This document shows, piece after piece, positions 17,261-18,459 of a stretch of DNA of 18,459 bases. Under the pieces are notes generated by a model. It was given only the letters and a program-made list of their open reading frames with translations. It did no database searches and was not told the DNA's origin. How positions within the stretch are numbered: the stretch's first letter is position 1; every line of letters starts with the position of its first letter. The position numbers and the translations under genes were made by a program. Source of the stretch: Gloeopeniophorella convolvens (lineage: Eukaryota; Basidiomycota; Agaricomycetes; Russulales); the NCBI GenBank assembly GCA_022496205.1, contig WTXD01000201.1:1-18459 (forward strand), given 5' to 3'.

Positions 17261-17654
17261 ACAAGCCAACATGGACTACAGTCTCTGTCAGGCCCTCAAC
17301 TACAACATGGATGGCATCCCCATTGCTGTCATCTCATATGACATTATGTGCCAGTATTGTGTCAATCTGCTCAAGAGGATTGATGAGAATGCCTTGTTGT
17401 CCATCCTGAGGCTCTCAAGCTTCGTTATGTGATTGGTCTCTTTCACATTCATGGCCACCAAGACACCTGTCTTGCTCGATTCTCACCCAGCTACACTCAT
17501 GCTACCAGACAGGTAGATGGAGAGATCATTGAGACTCTGTGGTCAATATTGAACAACATATCTCGGAGTACTAGAGGGATGTCTCTAGTTCATCGTGCAG
17601 AGGTGCTAGATGCCCACATGAACTATTCTAACTGGAAGAAATTGATTAAGACCG

Positions 17655-17704
17655 GTCTGTGCAATCTCAAATCTCATCCTACTCATTGTTAACTGGTGTT
17701 CTAG
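17655..17704 (+). other. Probable intron with donor in a degenerate monomer
   Basis: AAGACCG|GTCTGTGCAATC...GGTGTTCTAG, 50 nt. GACCGGTCTGTGCA (17650-17663) matches the monomer at 12 of 14 positions. The downstream KDZ-like frame (FLMLKHWKRVRK) is one base off from this join, so either the gene has a further indel here or the boundary differs. Confidence 0.5.
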
Positions 17705-18049
17705 TTCCTCATGCTGAAACACTGGAAGCGTGTCAGGAAAATTCTCCCTCTGAGTGAGGTGGCCTTTGTGGGCCTGAGTCAACGCTTCCCTACAATGATT
17801 GGGATCTGGGCACTGCAAGAGGCCGATGCACAGTCACATCGATGGGAGAATCCAGAGCAATGGATATCTATGGACAAAGACTAAGAAAGTGAACATACTT
17901 ATTTTGCTCAATATGACTCTCTGATACTTTGAGCACTAGCCCCACTCGCTCAGAAGTTCAAACTGAGCTCAGGAAACAGGAAGAAGCCTGGGACTCATCC
18001 AATGGCGAGGCCAATGGATCTCATCTGGACTCACTATTCAGGAGACTCA

Positions 18050-18100
18050 GTATGGTCATGTCTTTGCACGGACCATGCAATTGCTATTTTACCCCTCTAG
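18050..18100 (+). other. Intron containing a monomer in KDZ gene
   Basis: ACTCA|GTATGG...CCCCTCTAG, 51 nt, with TGCACGGACCATGCA (18065-18079) about 15 nt into the intron. It joins to LGIRRFIRAKKGRFN. The donor is ordinary and not inside the monomer. An alternative donor at 18055 would break the frame. Confidence 0.5.
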
Positions 18101-18328
18101 ACTTGGAATTAGAAGGTTCATTCGTGCAAAGAAGGGAAGGTTCAACACAGCTGATAAGAAGACACTTGATGATCGTCGAAGCAACCTACAATCCCTCATC
18201 AACAAGTTCCAGCATGGAGCTGATTCCTACTTGCTCAGACACACCAGTGTTGCTATCTCATCAATCCAGAAAATCAAGTTTACCATGAGTTTAATAGAGC
18301 TGATCAAGTGGATGAAGATCAGATCAAT

Positions 18329-18342
18329 GAATCGGACCGTTC
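18329..18342 (+). repeat. Monomer copy in KDZ coding tail
   Basis: GAATCGGACCGTTC lies in the acidic C-terminal coding stretch (NESDRSDDED). It shares CGGACCGTTC with the consensus in the inverted orientation. It may be a decayed copy or a chance match. Confidence 0.4.
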
Positions 18343-18459
18343 TGATGATGAAGACGTGGAGAATGAAGGTGTCAGAGATGGAGATGATGGCTCTGCATCT
18401 GTGTTCCCTGAAGATGTTAACATCATGCTCCCTCGACTCTAGGATGGACTTGGTGCCTC

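Larger units (their letters stand above)
16800..18459 (+). pseudogene. KDZ transposase, C-terminal half, decayed, runs off window
   Basis: After the LTR it reads IFSPACPQPGINLPDNF, then a gap where the conserved DGNF-type segment is expected (frame lost after 16876), then STANHKKI, an intron (16999-17048), KSTCNTYRAIEMANSSHP, and a one-base loss near 17142 before HGCFVPTSVVDFQKGER. Intron 17191-17260 leads to QANMDYSLCQAL, ISYDIMCQYCVNLLKR, FHIHGHQDTCLARFSPSY, RQVDGEIIETLWSILN and HMNYSNWKK, all hallmark KDZ blocks. Further introns at 17655-17704 and 18050-18100 hold monomers. The C-terminus shows MDIYGQRLRK, LGIRRFIRAKKGRFN and an acidic tail, with a late frame break near 18430 before PSTLGWTW. 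Multiple frame breaks make this copy almost certainly inactive as read. Confidence 0.82.

Overview
The window looks like repeat-rich DNA from a filamentous fungus, most likely an agaricomycete basidiomycete. Evidence: protein-coding genes with many 44-62 nt GT-AG introns, a KDZ (Kyakuja-Dileera-Zisupton) family transposase gene, Ty1/copia LTR retrotransposons and a Zn2Cys6 protein. The organism is inferred from family knowledge only; no species is claimed.

Layout. Positions 1-5991 and 6087-12111 are the two arms of a giant inverted repeat of about 6 kb per arm, separated by a 95-nt spacer (5992-6086). The left arm is still matching at base 1, so the palindrome runs off the window. From the outside inwards, each arm holds part of an uncharacterised fungal gene, a short-type LTR, a 5'-truncated copia internal region (RNase H, RT, integrase, protease, zinc knuckle, partial gag), a long-type LTR, the 3' half of the same uncharacterised gene, and its 3' flank. 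The right arm is well preserved, with gag-protease-integrase at 7805-9917 and RT-RNase H at 9757-11679. The left arm is broken into many frames, mostly by single-base indels. The two host-gene copies converge tail to tail on the axis. Outside the palindrome come the intact N-terminal exon of the right host-gene copy (reverse, 12235-12558), a 784-bp intergenic stretch rich in hairpins, a multi-exon Zn2Cys6 gene (13343 to about 14945), a 14-bp tandem array (14972-15083), and a decayed KDZ transposase gene (15172 to the window end) split by a solo copia LTR with a perfect 5-bp target duplication.

Main novelty. A 14-bp near-palindromic monomer, consensus GAACGGACCGTGCA (core CGG-W-CCG), occurs more than 30 times in the non-copia DNA, and I see no good copy in either copia element. 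Eight units lie head to tail at exact 14-bp spacing. Single units sit in intergenic DNA, on the palindrome axis, in several exons, and in six of the eleven introns I can define. In three frame-consistent introns, and a fourth weaker one, the 5' splice site lies inside the monomer, typically ACG|GTCCGT. This resembles a short-monomer, introner-like element that supplies splice donors. An alternative is that it is a dispersed binding site for a CGG-reading zinc-cluster protein, one of which is encoded in the same interval.

Second novelty. The long copia LTR carries a 53-nt insert with intron-like ends (GTAAGT...CTGCAG). The short LTRs match its exact spliced product, and the insert contains out-of-frame ATGs upstream of gag. 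The element is chimeric: its two LTRs belong to different subtypes, its flanks lack a target duplication, and it has no primer-binding site.
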